Assembly (NCBI GenBank): GCA_016462905.1
Contig: JAEMSI010000001.1
Coordinates: forward strand, 57,967 to 121,966
Direction of reading: 5' to 3'
Length of the DNA: 64,000 bases
From: Polynucleobacter sp.
Lineage (GTDB): Bacteria > Pseudomonadota > Gammaproteobacteria > Burkholderiales > Burkholderiaceae
In this document: positions 31,559 to 42,379 of the stretch, piece by piece
Position numbering within the stretch: the first letter of the stretch is position 1
Layout of the letters: every line of letters starts with the position of its first letter
Made by a program: the position numbers and the translations under genes
The notes under the pieces: generated by a model
The model's database searches: none
Seen by the model: the letters and a program-made list of their open reading frames with translations, nothing else
What the model was told of the DNA's origin: nothing

Positions 31559-32860
31559 ATGAATGACCTATTTCATTCCAAGCCATTGCCGCCACTTGCT
31601 GAGGCAATGCGCCCTAGTACCATTGAAGAGATCGTCGGACAAACGCATTTACTCGGAATAGGTAAGCCTTTGCAATTGGCATTTGCCTCGGGTCAGCCGC
31701 ACTCGATGATTCTTTGGGGTCCGCCAGGAGTTGGCAAAACGACCTTAGCCCGTCTCTCAGCACAAGCCTTTCAACGCGCTTTCATTGCGATCTCCGCGGT
31801 TCTTGCGGGTGTCAAAGAAATTCGTGAGTCGATTGAACAAGCCGAACACAATATGGCGCAGTTTGGTAAACAAACGATTTTATTTGTCGATGAAATCCAT
31901 CGCTTTAATAAAAGTCAGCAAGATGCGCTGTTGCCACACATTGAATCAGGTCTATTTATTTTTATTGGTGCAACCACCGAGAATCCCTCCTTTGAAGTCA
32001 ACTCGGCCCTGCTATCGCGCGCGCAAGTTTATGTTTTAAAGTCGCTCAGCGCAGATGAATTACTGGAATTATTGAAACGCGCACGCCAACAAGTATTACC
32101 GAATATTGATTTTGATAGCGCCGCATTAAATACCATCGTGCACTATGCTGATGGCGATGCACGACGCTTAATTAATTTAATCGAACAAATTCAAAATGCA
32201 TTACAAGCTAGTCCATCGATACAAAAAATTGACCAAGCATTTGTTGAAAATGCCCTCACGATTGGCGCACGTCGTTTTGATAAAGGTGGTGATCAATTCT
32301 ATGATCAAATTTCTGCTTTACATAAATCCGTGCGTGGCTCACATCCTGATGCTGCGCTTTATTGGTTATGTCGCATGCTCGACGGCGGTGCTGACCCCCG
32401 CTATTTAGCGCGGCGCATTATTCGGATGGCCTGGGAAGATATTGGTTTAGCTGATCCACGTGCCATGCAACTGGCTAACGATGCTGCACAAACTTATGAA
32501 CGACTCGGCTCACCCGAAGGCGAACTCGCCTTAGGTCAAGCAGTCGTCTATTTAGCAATTGCTGCTAAAAGCAATGCTAGTTATCAAGCCTATAACGCGG
32601 CACGCGCCTTTGTTGCACAAGATCGCAGTCGTGAGGTCCCTGTCCATTTACGCAACGCACCTACCCAGTTGATGAAAGATCTTGGGCATGGGCATGCTTA
32701 TCGCTATGCTCATGACGAACCCCATGCTTATGCGGCTGGCGAAAGCTATTTGCCCGAAGGAATGCATGAGCCGAACTGGTACCAACCAGTCGAGCGGGGC
32801 TTAGAAATCAAAATTGCTGAGCGCATGGCATTTCTACGCGCTTTAGATCAAAAAAAATAG
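31559..32860 (+). CDS. rarA: Replication-associated recombination protein A (MgsA/RarA AAA+ ATPase)
   Basis: [17 protein letters not shown] Walker [23 protein letters not shown]. Confidence 0.95.
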   Translation: MNDLFHSKPLPPLAEAMRPSTIEEIVGQTHLLGIGKPLQLAFASGQPHSMILWGPPGVGKTTLARLSAQAFQRAFIAISAVLAGVKEIRESIEQAEHNMAQFGKQTILFVDEIHRFNKSQQDALLPHIESGLFIFIGATTENPSFEVNSALLSRAQVYVLKSLSADELLELLKRARQQVLPNIDFDSAALNTIVHYADGDARRLINLIEQIQNALQASPSIQKIDQAFVENALTIGARRFDKGGDQFYDQISALHKSVRGSHPDAALYWLCRMLDGGADPRYLARRIIRMAWEDIGLADPRAMQLANDAAQTYERLGSPEGELALGQAVVYLAIAAKSNASYQAYNAARAFVAQDRSREVPVHLRNAPTQLMKDLGHGHAYRYAHDEPHAYAAGESYLPEGMHEPNWYQPVERGLEIKIAERMAFLRALDQKK

Positions 32861-32890
32861 TCCTAAAAGCGTATTTTGTGAAATATCCTA

Positions 32891-32910
32891 TACTGTATAA
32901 AAATACAGTA
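32891..32910 (+). promoter_or_regulatory. LexA (SOS) box TACTGTATAAAAATACAGTA
   Basis: CTGT-N8-ACAG palindrome directly upstream of umuD. Confidence 0.92.
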
Positions 32911-32911
32911 T

Positions 32912-33340
32912 ATGAAAATTACCGAACTAAGCCGTCAGGCCCTTTCTAATCAATCGCTTGCTTTACCGCTTTACTCTTGTTTGGCGCCAGCTGGCTTTCC
33001 CTCTCCCGCTGCCGATCACTACGATAAACGCCTCGATCTCAACGAATATTTAGTCCTACATCCCGAAGCGACTTTCTTTTTGCGTGTCAAAGGCGATTCG
33101 ATGTTGGGCGCTGGTATTCATGATGGCGATTTATTAGTAGTCGATCGCTCCACCGAGCCTTCTCATGGACGCGTCATCATTGCGGTACTCGATGGTGAAC
33201 TCACTGTAAAACGACTGCATCGTCAGCGCGGCAAAATTAGTTTGCGCGCCGATAACCCCGCCTATAGCGATATCGTCATTGCCGATGACCAAGAATTACA
33301 GGTTTGGGGTGTAGTGACGCACGTGATTCATAAACCATAA
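32912..33340 (+). CDS. umuD: UmuD-like translesion DNA polymerase V autoproteolytic subunit
   Basis: CLAPAGFPSPAADHYDKRLDLNEYL; GDSMLGAGIHDGDLLVVDRS; LexA-type S24 peptidase. Confidence 0.93.
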   Translation: MKITELSRQALSNQSLALPLYSCLAPAGFPSPAADHYDKRLDLNEYLVLHPEATFFLRVKGDSMLGAGIHDGDLLVVDRSTEPSHGRVIIAVLDGELTVKRLHRQRGKISLRADNPAYSDIVIADDQELQVWGVVTHVIHKP

Positions 33341-33361
33341 GACACTGCTGAGCCGATCCCT

Positions 33362-34681
33362 GTGCGTCCTCCATCTAAATCACAATTTGCCTTAGTGGAC
33401 GGCAATAACTTTTATGTTGCTTGTGAGCGTGTTTTTAACCCCCTCTTAGAAAATAAACCGGTTGTGGTGCTCTCGAATAACGATGGTTGCGTTGTGGCAC
33501 GTAGCCAAGAAGCTAAAGACTTAGGGATTCGCATGGGAATCCCCTTCTTCGAAGTAAAGCACCTGATTCAAAGTCACAACTTGCTTTGGTTTAGCTCCAA
33601 TTACACCTTGTATGGCGATATGAGCGCACGTCTAATGAGTCTTTTAGGGGAATTCTCACCGCACCAAGAAGTGTACTCAATCGATGAATGTTTTCTCGAC
33701 TTCGGTGGCATGACGCGCGATCCCATCGCCTACGCACAAGCGATTCGTAAAAAAACCAAACGGTATCTAGGTTTACCTACCTGCGTTGGTATTGGCAGTA
33801 GCAAAACACTAGCCAAGTTGGCTAATCATATCGCCAAAAAACGCCCCTCCTATAGCGGGGTATTTGATTGGGGGGCATGCGATAACCTAAGCGCCGATAG
33901 CCTGATGGCGCAAATTCAAGTGGGCGAAGTGTGGGGCGTAGGTCGTCGCCTAAACCAACAATTACAAGCGATGCAAATTCGTACAGTACGCGATTTAAAG
34001 TACGCCGAAGCCAGTTTAATTCGTAAACAATTTGGTGTAGTGCTTGAACGCACGGTCGCCGAACTGAATGGCGTTCCGTGTTTAGCTCTGGAAGATACGC
34101 AAAGTGCCGGCAACATTCGTAAACAACAGATTATTTCCAGTAAAAGTTTTGGTAAACCGATCCAGCATATTCAAGAATTACGCGAGGCAGTTGTTAGTTA
34201 CACAGTGCGCGCCGCCGAAAAATTACGTCAACAAAATTCGATGTGCACTCATATCTCAGTTTACATTCGCACCAATCCGTTTTCTCAAAAAAACCCGCCC
34301 TATTCCAATAGTATTACTTTGCCTCTAATCTTATCGAGTAACGATAGCCGACGTCTTTCTCAACTAGTCTGTGTTGGTCTTGAGCAAATTTACCGTCCTA
34401 ACTATTTCTATAAAAAAGCGGGGGTGATGTTATTAGGAATTCATCCCGAAAATCAATTCCAAGGTAATTTGTTTGAACCTAATCATCTTCAATCTAGGCA
34501 GCAACAGGCGCGCTCACAAATTCTAATGAAAACCATCGATCAACTCAATCAAACCTATGGTCAGAGCACTCTGATGCTTGCTGGCGCTGGTTTATATGCC
34601 CATTGGCGCATGCAAGCAAAACAACGCAGCCCGAACTACACCACAGCTTGGAATCAACTTGCACAAGCCCAAGCCAATTAA
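33362..34681 (+). CDS. umuC: DNA polymerase V catalytic subunit
   Basis: [31 protein letters not shown] start. Confidence 0.95.
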   Translation: MRPPSKSQFALVDGNNFYVACERVFNPLLENKPVVVLSNNDGCVVARSQEAKDLGIRMGIPFFEVKHLIQSHNLLWFSSNYTLYGDMSARLMSLLGEFSPHQEVYSIDECFLDFGGMTRDPIAYAQAIRKKTKRYLGLPTCVGIGSSKTLAKLANHIAKKRPSYSGVFDWGACDNLSADSLMAQIQVGEVWGVGRRLNQQLQAMQIRTVRDLKYAEASLIRKQFGVVLERTVAELNGVPCLALEDTQSAGNIRKQQIISSKSFGKPIQHIQELREAVVSYTVRAAEKLRQQNSMCTHISVYIRTNPFSQKNPPYSNSITLPLILSSNDSRRLSQLVCVGLEQIYRPNYFYKKAGVMLLGIHPENQFQGNLFEPNHLQSRQQQARSQILMKTIDQLNQTYGQSTLMLAGAGLYAHWRMQAKQRSPNYTTAWNQLAQAQAN

Positions 34682-34730
34682 AACCAATACAATCCCATTC
34701 GTACCCTCATTTTTACTTAAAGGAAATAGC

Positions 34731-35300
34731 ATGCGCCAACGGATTCTTGCCCTGAGCCTCTTTCTAATTGCAGCACTCAGTGGTTTTAGCCAAACCGCTT
34801 TGGCTGGACCCAAAGTCGAATTTAAAACAAGCCAAGGTAATTTTGTGATTGAGCTCGATGCCGATAAAGCGCCCAAGACCGTTAATAATTTTTTAAACTA
34901 CGTTAAAAGTGGTTTTTATAACGGCACCATTTTTCATCGCGTCATTAATGGCTTCATGATTCAAGGAGGTGGCTTTACTGCCGATATGAATGAAAAACCA
35001 ACTCAGCCTCCAGTCGTATCAGAAGCACAAAATGGTTTAAAAAATCAAATCTATACCATTGCGATGGCCCGTACCGCAGATCCTGACTCAGCTTCGGCAC
35101 AATTTTTTATTAATGTGAAAGATAATCCAGCGCTCGATTATCCCAATGCGCGCGGCAATGGGTATGCGGTATTTGGAAAAGTCATTTCGGGTAATGACAC
35201 GATTGATAAAATCAAACAAGTTCCAACTGGGTCACGTGGTCGTTATGGCGATGTTCCTATCAATACCGTCACGATTGAATCTGCCACCCTATTAAAATAA
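34731..35300 (+). CDS. Periplasmic cyclophilin-type peptidyl-prolyl cis-trans isomerase
   Basis: Signal peptide; FHRVINGFMIQGGGF; start trimmed from 34578 to MRQRILALS. Confidence 0.9.
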   Translation: MRQRILALSLFLIAALSGFSQTALAGPKVEFKTSQGNFVIELDADKAPKTVNNFLNYVKSGFYNGTIFHRVINGFMIQGGGFTADMNEKPTQPPVVSEAQNGLKNQIYTIAMARTADPDSASAQFFINVKDNPALDYPNARGNGYAVFGKVISGNDTIDKIKQVPTGSRGRYGDVPINTVTIESATLLK

Positions 35301-35309
35301 GCCCAATCA

Positions 35310-37130
35310 ATGCTGCTGCTTGATGATGCAGAAAGTTCGGCCAAACAGCCTAGTAGTCGCTTATACGGCGAAGTACAGCAACAATGGCGTGCGCAAGAAT
35401 GGCAGGAGGTTCCAGCCTGCCTCGAGGCAATTGAAGCAGCATTAAAAAACCAGCACTATGTGGTTGCGGTTTTTGCTTATGAATTAGGTCTGCATCTCCA
35501 AAAAATACCGCTGCAATACCAAGCCAACACCCCGCTAATTCAGGCTTGGTCATTCAATTCGGTTGAAAAAATATCGAAGCAAGCGGTCGACGACTATCTC
35601 AGTATGCAAATCAATGCATTACAAAATGATTCACACATTAGCGGTATCTGCGACTTAAGTCATAGTGTCACGCAAGCCCAATTTGAAGATTCAATCGAGA
35701 CGATTCAAGAGTGGATACGCAAGGGTGACACCTATCAAATTAATCGCACCTATCAAATTCAAGGCAGTTTCTATGGCGCCCCATTAGCTCTCTATGCTCG
35801 TTTACGAAGCCGTCAACCGGGACGCTATGGCGCTTTTATCCAAATCGATGACACCTGCATCTTGTCCCAATCACCGGAATTATTTATTCAAAAAAAGAAT
35901 AATCAACTCGAGGCTAGACCCATGAAAGGGACTGCTGACGCTTTTCTGCAACAGGCCAGCGATCTTTCCGATGATCCTAAAAATCAAGCTGAAAACGTCA
36001 TGATCGTTGATCTCTTGCGCAACGATCTCAGCAAAATTGCTCTACCCAATAGCGTTAAGGTTCCTGCTTTATTTGAAGTCAATCGCTACGGCAATGTCTT
36101 GCAAATGACGTCCACCATACAAGCCGAAGCCAAACCAAAACTGTCTTTATTAGAAATACTCAAAGCCATTTTCCCCTGCGGTTCAGTGACGGGAGCCCCC
36201 AAAAAACGGAGTATGGAAATTATTCAAGCGCTTGAACAAACTCCACGTGGCTGGTATTGCGGTGCGCTAGGATGGTTTGATCCAGACGATCACTTTGCGC
36301 TGAGTGTGCCTATCCGAACTTTACAACTCGAGATGAATCCCGCTTCCGGAAAAAAGCACTTTATCTTGGGAATTGGTGCTGGCGTCACAATCGATTCAGA
36401 ACCTCGCCAAGAATGGCAAGAATGTTCAATTAAAGCAAAGTTTTTAACTGAACTCAAAGGCGAGATTGGTTTATTTGAAACTATGCGGGTGCAAGCTAAT
36501 AATCCAAACTCGCAGCGCATCCCTCTGTTACAAGCCCATTTAAACCGCCTAGAAAATTCAGCGCGGGCGCTGTGCATTCCTTTTTCACGCGATGCCGCCG
36601 AACTGTTAATCAATGAATTATTAAATATAGTGCCACCTGAAAAAAACGTTCGCCTGCGATTGGATTTAAGTCATCATGGCAAGCTCAGTTCAAATCATGG
36701 TGTGATCGACGATTTGCCAACACTGAATACTATTTTTTGGGCTAGCGATTTAATCCCAGATGCACGCATGCATTCCGAAAATGCTTTGCTGCTTCACAAA
36801 ACTACGCAACGCCAACTCTATGATCAAGCTTGGCAAACTGCCGAAGCACGCGGTGGTTTCGATGCGATTTTTGAAAATGAAAAAGGCTTTGTTACCGAAG
36901 GCGGAAGAACCAGCCTATTTATTCGTCCAGCTAACACTCAGGAATGGTTAACGCCACCCTTATCGGCTGGGGTTTTACCGGGTGTAATGCGCCAACATAT
37001 CTTGCAGGACCCCAAATGGAATGCCCATGAGGCAAACCTGACTAAAAAAGATGTTTCAATAGCAGAAGAAATGATGTTAACCAATGCCTTGCGCGGAACC
37101 ATATCTGTTGTTTTATCAAAACCCGAATAA
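35310..37130 (+). CDS. pabB: Aminodeoxychorismate synthase component I fused to aminodeoxychorismate lyase
   Basis: Chorismate-binding motifs (GDTYQINRTYQ, PMKGTAD, FPCGSVTGAPK) followed by a class IV aminotransferase-like domain (IGLFETMRV ... FVTEGGRTSLFI ... LSAGVLPGVMR). Confidence 0.88.
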   Translation: MLLLDDAESSAKQPSSRLYGEVQQQWRAQEWQEVPACLEAIEAALKNQHYVVAVFAYELGLHLQKIPLQYQANTPLIQAWSFNSVEKISKQAVDDYLSMQINALQNDSHISGICDLSHSVTQAQFEDSIETIQEWIRKGDTYQINRTYQIQGSFYGAPLALYARLRSRQPGRYGAFIQIDDTCILSQSPELFIQKKNNQLEARPMKGTADAFLQQASDLSDDPKNQAENVMIVDLLRNDLSKIALPNSVKVPALFEVNRYGNVLQMTSTIQAEAKPKLSLLEILKAIFPCGSVTGAPKKRSMEIIQALEQTPRGWYCGALGWFDPDDHFALSVPIRTLQLEMNPASGKKHFILGIGAGVTIDSEPRQEWQECSIKAKFLTELKGEIGLFETMRVQANNPNSQRIPLLQAHLNRLENSARALCIPFSRDAAELLINELLNIVPPEKNVRLRLDLSHHGKLSSNHGVIDDLPTLNTIFWASDLIPDARMHSENALLLHKTTQRQLYDQAWQTAEARGGFDAIFENEKGFVTEGGRTSLFIRPANTQEWLTPPLSAGVLPGVMRQHILQDPKWNAHEANLTKKDVSIAEEMMLTNALRGTISVVLSKPE

Positions 37131-37157
37131 CCATCTTGCGATTTCTATTTTCTCTCA

Positions 37158-37718
37158 ATGAACTATTGCTCTCTTTGCGGCGCTAAGGTCAAGCTTCAAA
37201 TTCCCTCAGACGATACGCGCGAACGTCATGTCTGTGAAGCGTGTGGAGAAATTCATTACTTAAATCCGAGAAATGTCGTTGGCACCATCCCTATTTGGCG
37301 TCAGCAAATTTTGCTCTGCAAGCGAGCCATTGAACCGCGTTTAGGTTACTGGACTTTACCGGCAGGATTTTTAGAAATTGGTGAAAGCACCACGGCTGGT
37401 GCGATTCGCGAAACCACAGAAGAAGCGGGTGCTCGGGTCCAAATTGGGCCCCTGTTCTCTTTGCTCAACGTGGCCCATGTAGAACAAGTTCATTTATTTT
37501 ATTTGGCTGAAATGCAATCGCCTGAATTTTCAGCAGGAGAAGAGAGTTTAGAAGTGGCTTTATTTGATGAAGCCGATATTCCATGGCAAGAAATCGCCTT
37601 TCCCACCGTAAAACAAACTTTGCAGTGGTTTTTAGAAGATCGCGCTGCAGGCCTTTTAGAAAAAGGCAAACCGACTCATGTCCATTCACGCGATATTGAA
37701 CGTGGCGAACGCATTTAA
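37158..37718 (+). CDS. Zn-ribbon Nudix hydrolase
   Basis: CSLCGAKV ... CEACGEIHY; Nudix box GFLEIGESTTAGAIRETTEEAGA. Confidence 0.88.
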   Translation: MNYCSLCGAKVKLQIPSDDTRERHVCEACGEIHYLNPRNVVGTIPIWRQQILLCKRAIEPRLGYWTLPAGFLEIGESTTAGAIRETTEEAGARVQIGPLFSLLNVAHVEQVHLFYLAEMQSPEFSAGEESLEVALFDEADIPWQEIAFPTVKQTLQWFLEDRAAGLLEKGKPTHVHSRDIERGERI

Positions 37719-37733
37719 GATGTCAGTATAAAA

Positions 37734-38477
37734 ATGACTCGTGCTAGCCGAATTCCTTGGCTGGGTCCACTGGACGCTTTTCCAGATCCCCGCACTCAAG
37801 CCGACCCAGACCCCGAGGTGCCTGGTTTATTAGCGGTTAGCGAACATTTAGAAGCACAGCAACTAGCAAGAGCTTATCGTCAGGGAATTTTTCCTTGGTA
37901 CTCCGAAAATCAACCCGTCTTATGGTGGTCCCCCAACCCAAGAATGGTGCTTTATCCGAAGGAATTTCATGTCAGCGAATCATTTCAGAAAACCTTACGG
38001 CAGATAATGAAAGACGAATCTTCTGAAATTCGCGTAGACGATGACTTTACTGCAGTGATTCAGGCCTGCGCAACTACCAGTCGCAAAGGTCAAGATGGCA
38101 CTTGGATCACCCACGAAATCGTCAATGCTTACACCACCCTATTTGAAAATAAGCTAGCCCACTCGATTGCGCTTTATCAAAACGAAGAAATACAAGGGGG
38201 CTTGTATTGCGTGGCAATGGGTCAAATGGTGTTTGGGGAATCGATGTTTAGCCGCAGCAGCGATAGCTCTAAAATCGCCTTGGCAGCTTTATGTGCTTGG
38301 TGCTACGATCTTGGTGTGGACCTCATTGATTGCCAACAAGAAACCCCTCATTTACGCTCACTCGGTGGCAGGCCAATTGATCGCACCGCCTTTTTAGATC
38401 ACCTTGCCAAAGCAACCGTCACTACTTCGAATCCGCACTGGCAATTTAATAAAGCGGTATTACAGCGTTGGCTATGA
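37734..38477 (+). CDS. aat: Leucyl/phenylalanyl-tRNA-protein transferase
   Basis: [42 protein letters not shown]. Confidence 0.95.
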   Translation: MTRASRIPWLGPLDAFPDPRTQADPDPEVPGLLAVSEHLEAQQLARAYRQGIFPWYSENQPVLWWSPNPRMVLYPKEFHVSESFQKTLRQIMKDESSEIRVDDDFTAVIQACATTSRKGQDGTWITHEIVNAYTTLFENKLAHSIALYQNEEIQGGLYCVAMGQMVFGESMFSRSSDSSKIALAALCAWCYDLGVDLIDCQQETPHLRSLGGRPIDRTAFLDHLAKATVTTSNPHWQFNKAVLQRWL

Positions 38478-39241
38478 GTCAGATTAAAGAACTCCCGCTT
38501 ACCGCGATCCAGTTTTATGCCACTGCGCCCTATCCTTGCAGTTACTTACCCAATCAATTAGCACGCTCACAGGTAGCTACCCCATCCCATGCGATTCAAG
38601 CGGATGTATACGGCGAGCTAGTCAATGCTGGTTTTCGACGCAGTGGATTATTTACGTATCGCCCTTATTGCGATTCCTGCTCGGCCTGTATTGCTACTCG
38701 CATACCCACATCCGCATTTCAAGCGAATCGCAGCCAACGCCGTGCCTTACAAAAGCACAGCGGCTTGCAAGTGGCAGTGCTTAGTTTGGCGTATTCCGAT
38801 GAGCATTACAGCCTGTACCAACAATATCAATCCAATCGACATAGCGGAAGCGATATGGAACGCGATGATCGCGAACAATATATGCAATTTTTATTACAAA
38901 GTCGGGTGAACTCGCGTTTAGTTGAGTTTCGAGATGGGCCAAATCATGCTCATCCTGGACGGCTTAGGATGGTCAGCATCATCGATATTCTCGAACAGGG
39001 TATTTCCTCGGTATATACCTTTTATGACACCGCTGATCAGTTGGCTAGTTATGGTACGTATAGTGTTCTGTGGCAAATCGAACAATGTAAGCAACTTAAA
39101 CTAGCTTATCTTTATTTGGGCTATTACATTGAGAACAGTAAAAAGATGTCCTATAAAGCAAAATTTCAACCGATCGAGGGTTTAATCGATGATCAGTGGC
39201 AAGCTCTAAAAAAGCCTGAAGCTAATTCCCCTGCCCGATGA
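38474..39241 (+). CDS. bpt: Arginyltransferase (aspartate/glutamate leucyltransferase)
   Basis: [42 protein letters not shown] at 38474 overlaps aat TGA; ORF track start is a TTG at 38468. Confidence 0.92.
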   Translation: MSQIKELPLTAIQFYATAPYPCSYLPNQLARSQVATPSHAIQADVYGELVNAGFRRSGLFTYRPYCDSCSACIATRIPTSAFQANRSQRRALQKHSGLQVAVLSLAYSDEHYSLYQQYQSNRHSGSDMERDDREQYMQFLLQSRVNSRLVEFRDGPNHAHPGRLRMVSIIDILEQGISSVYTFYDTADQLASYGTYSVLWQIEQCKQLKLAYLYLGYYIENSKKMSYKAKFQPIEGLIDDQWQALKKPEANSPAR

Positions 39242-40269
39242 TCAATCCTTATTCATTTCTGCGCCCTTTACTGTTTCAGCTCGACCCCGAAGTGGCGCAC
39301 GACTTAGCGCTGAGCAATATGAAACGCGCCGAGCAACTGGGTTTATTAAAACACCTCACTCCATGCGTCCCGTCAGCGCCACTGCAAGTGTGCGGGATTG
39401 ATTTTCCGAATCCCGTTGGTCTCGCTGCCGGTTTAGATAAAGACGGTCGTTATATTGATGCACTAGCCGCTTTAGGATTTGGTTTTTTGGAAATCGGTAC
39501 GGTGACTCCGCTAGCCCAAGCAGGCAATCCAAAACCGCGCATGTTTCGCCTACCAAGTGCAAATGCCCTAATTAATCGTATGGGATTTAATAATGACGGT
39601 GTCACTGCATGCGTCGAACGCGTCAAGCAATCGCGTTATTGGCAAAACGGTGGTGTGCTAGGAATGAATATCGGTAAGAATGCCATCACCCCGATTGAAC
39701 GCGCCTCTGAGGATTACATCAAGGCAATGAATGCGGTTTATGAAGTCGCTACCTATATCACCGTCAACATTTCCTCGCCGAATACAAAAAATTTACGTGA
39801 TTTACAAAATGAAGAACAACTCAAACAACTCTTAAATTCACTGAACTTAGCTCGCACCCGCTTAAGTCAACAATATGGAATTCGTAAACCCCTCTTTTTA
39901 AAAATTGCACCCGACTTAAACGATGCTGAAATTCAGTTAATTGCCAATCTGTTACTTGAATATCAGATTGATGCGGTGATTGCTACTAACACAACAGTAG
40001 CGCGCGACGCGATCCAGGGTTTAAATCATAGTGAAGAAGTGGGCGGTCTTTCTGGGGCGCCATTAATATCGCTTTCGAATCGTGTGATTCAAACTCTGCA
40101 TCGCCACTTACAAAACCAAATTCCCATTATTGGGGTTGGTGGAATCCTCACTGGCAGCGATGCTAAGCAAAAGATCGATGCTGGCGCACGCTTAGTGCAA
40201 ATTTATACGGGCCTGATTTATCAGGGACCCCAATTAATTCAAGACAGCGTTCGCGCAATCCAAAACTAA
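39238..40269 (+). CDS. pyrD: Dihydroorotate dehydrogenase (quinone)
   Basis: [34 protein letters not shown]. Confidence 0.96.
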   Translation: MINPYSFLRPLLFQLDPEVAHDLALSNMKRAEQLGLLKHLTPCVPSAPLQVCGIDFPNPVGLAAGLDKDGRYIDALAALGFGFLEIGTVTPLAQAGNPKPRMFRLPSANALINRMGFNNDGVTACVERVKQSRYWQNGGVLGMNIGKNAITPIERASEDYIKAMNAVYEVATYITVNISSPNTKNLRDLQNEEQLKQLLNSLNLARTRLSQQYGIRKPLFLKIAPDLNDAEIQLIANLLLEYQIDAVIATNTTVARDAIQGLNHSEEVGGLSGAPLISLSNRVIQTLHRHLQNQIPIIGVGGILTGSDAKQKIDAGARLVQIYTGLIYQGPQLIQDSVRAIQN

Positions 40270-40279
40270 ATTAATCCGA

Positions 40280-41416
40280 CTACAACTGCAAACTATCGCG
40301 CGTTACTTCACGTATATCGGTATTGCCTGTTAGCGCCATCGTTACATCCAACTCCTTACGAATAATTTCCAAGGCGGTTGACACACCTGCTTCGCCCATC
40401 GCACCCAAGCCGTATAGCCATGCTTTACCGATCAAACAGCCTGTGGCCCCTAACGCAATTGATTTAAAAACATCTTGCCCACTTTGAATACCGCCATCTA
40501 TCCACACTTCAGTACGATCGCCAATTGCTTCGACAATTTTGGGCAAAGCTCGAATCGCAGGTGACGCTCCATCCAGCTGACGTCCGCCATGATTACTGAC
40601 TACCAAAGCATCGATCCCCACTTGCGCAGCCATGCGCGCATCTTGGACGTCGAGCACCCCTTTAACAATTAATTTTCCACCCCATAAGCTTTTCACCCAA
40701 GCCACATCATCCCAACTTAAAGTCGGATCAAATTGGCCTGCGATCCATTGCGATAAATTATTAATTCCAGTCGTGTCTTTCACGTACCCATCTAAATTCC
40801 CAAAGGTTTTCCGTTTGGTTGTCAGCATATTCATCGCCCAAGGAATTTTTTTGCACATATCGAGCGCATTCGACAAGGTCATGCGAGGTGGCACGCTTAA
40901 ACCATTGCGAATATCCATATGCCGCTGACCCTGAATTTGTAAGTCCATCGTCAGCATCAATGCAGAAACCTTGGCTCGCTTGGCGCGGGCAATTAAATCT
41001 GCCACAAAATCACGATCGCGCATGACATACAGTTGAAACCAAAATGGTTTGCTCACCGCAGCGCTCACGTCCTCAATCGAACAAATCGACATGGTTGATA
41101 AAGTAAACGGAATGCCTGCCTTTTCAGCAGCCAGGGCGCCTAAAATTTCACCATTCGCCCAATTTAGGCCAGTTAAACCGGTCGGTGCAATCGCCAATGG
41201 CATATTCACATCTTCACCGAGCATGGTTGTTTTGGTACTGCGATTTTCGACATTCCAACCCACTCGTTGACGTAGGCCAATTTCAGCAAAGGCAGCGCGA
41301 TTTCCGCGCAAAGTCTGCTCGTCGTAAGAACCGCGGTCGACGTAATCGAAAACCGCTTTGGGAACCCGACGACGTGCCATTTGGCGCAAATCTTCAATAT
41401 TGGTAATGACCGGCAT
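40280..41416 (-). CDS. lldD: FMN-dependent alpha-hydroxy acid dehydrogenase (LldD-like)
   Basis: VSNHGGRQLDGASPAI active-site motif; YVDRGSYDEQTLRGNR. Confidence 0.85.
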   Translation of the reverse strand: MPVITNIEDLRQMARRRVPKAVFDYVDRGSYDEQTLRGNRAAFAEIGLRQRVGWNVENRSTKTTMLGEDVNMPLAIAPTGLTGLNWANGEILGALAAEKAGIPFTLSTMSICSIEDVSAAVSKPFWFQLYVMRDRDFVADLIARAKRAKVSALMLTMDLQIQGQRHMDIRNGLSVPPRMTLSNALDMCKKIPWAMNMLTTKRKTFGNLDGYVKDTTGINNLSQWIAGQFDPTLSWDDVAWVKSLWGGKLIVKGVLDVQDARMAAQVGIDALVVSNHGGRQLDGASPAIRALPKIVEAIGDRTEVWIDGGIQSGQDVFKSIALGATGCLIGKAWLYGLGAMGEAGVSTALEIIRKELDVTMALTGNTDIREVTRDSLQL

Positions 41417-41479
41417 AAACCTTCCTTAAATTGAACTACCCACCAAAAAATAACAAAATCAAGCTAGATTATAGGGATC

Positions 41480-41495
41480 CATATTTCATAATATG
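41480..41495. promoter_or_regulatory. Inverted repeat CATATT-N4-AATATG in the lldD/iclR divergent region
   Basis: 6-bp perfect arms, directly read. Confidence 0.4.
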
Positions 41496-41527
41496 CAATT
41501 TTCTGCAAACTCGATACAATATCCATT

Positions 41528-42379
41528 ATGAACTCGGATCAAGCCAATCAGCCTTTAAGTACGCTTAGCAAAGCGCACAAGAACAACGGCGAGGCAAGCA
41601 AAACTGCGATTCAGGTAATTGAGCGGATGATGAATCTTCTCGACGCCTTGGCTGAACACGAAGAAGCAAGCAGTCTTAAAGACTTATCCAAGCAAACCGG
41701 TCTACACCCCTCTACCGCACACCGCATCCTCAATGATATGGTGGCATGCCGCTTAGTAGAGCGCGCAGATGGGGGTAGCTATCGCTTAGGCTTGCGCCTT
41801 CTCGAACTGGGTAATTTAGTGAAAGAACGTTTATCGGTTCGTGATGCCGCTCAACTACCGATGCGCGCCCTGCATAAACTCACTGGCGAGACCGTTAACC
41901 TCTCGGTTCGACAAGGCGATGAAATTGTTTATATTGATCGCGCCTACAGTGAACGCTCTGGTATGCAGGTGGTCCGTGCTATCGGAGGGCGTGCGCCTTT
42001 GCATCTCACTTCGGTTGGTAAATTATTTTTAGCTAGCGACGATCCCAATCAAGTACGAGCTTATGCCACTCGAACGGGGCTAGCTGGGCATACCCGTAAC
42101 AGCCTAACTCAAATCAATAAACTCGAAAACGAATTAAGCCATGTCCGCGAGAACGGTCATGCGCGTGATAATGAAGAATTGGAATTAGGGGTAAGTTGTC
42201 TGGCTGCTGGAATTCTGGATGATGCCGGCAAATTAGTTGCTGGTTTATCCCTCAGCTCACCAACCGATCGGATGCAGGCTGATTGGTTAAAGGCTTTGCA
42301 AGATACCGCCTTACAAATCTCTAAAGGCTTGGGTTATAAGGTCACTATCGGATCAAACCCATCTACATCAGTCGCCTAA
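41528..42379 (+). CDS. IclR-family transcriptional regulator
   Basis: SSLKDLSKQTGLHPSTAHRILNDMVACRLVER wHTH; IclR effector domain. Confidence 0.92.
   Translation: MNSDQANQPLSTLSKAHKNNGEASKTAIQVIERMMNLLDALAEHEEASSLKDLSKQTGLHPSTAHRILNDMVACRLVERADGGSYRLGLRLLELGNLVKERLSVRDAAQLPMRALHKLTGETVNLSVRQGDEIVYIDRAYSERSGMQVVRAIGGRAPLHLTSVGKLFLASDDPNQVRAYATRTGLAGHTRNSLTQINKLENELSHVRENGHARDNEELELGVSCLAAGILDDAGKLVAGLSLSSPTDRMQADWLKALQDTALQISKGLGYKVTIGSNPSTSVA

Noticed and set aside
34578-34730. N-terminal extension of the peptidyl-prolyl isomerase ORF
   Set aside because: It overlaps umuC; the real start has a ribosome-binding site (aaaggaaat) and signal peptide at 34731.
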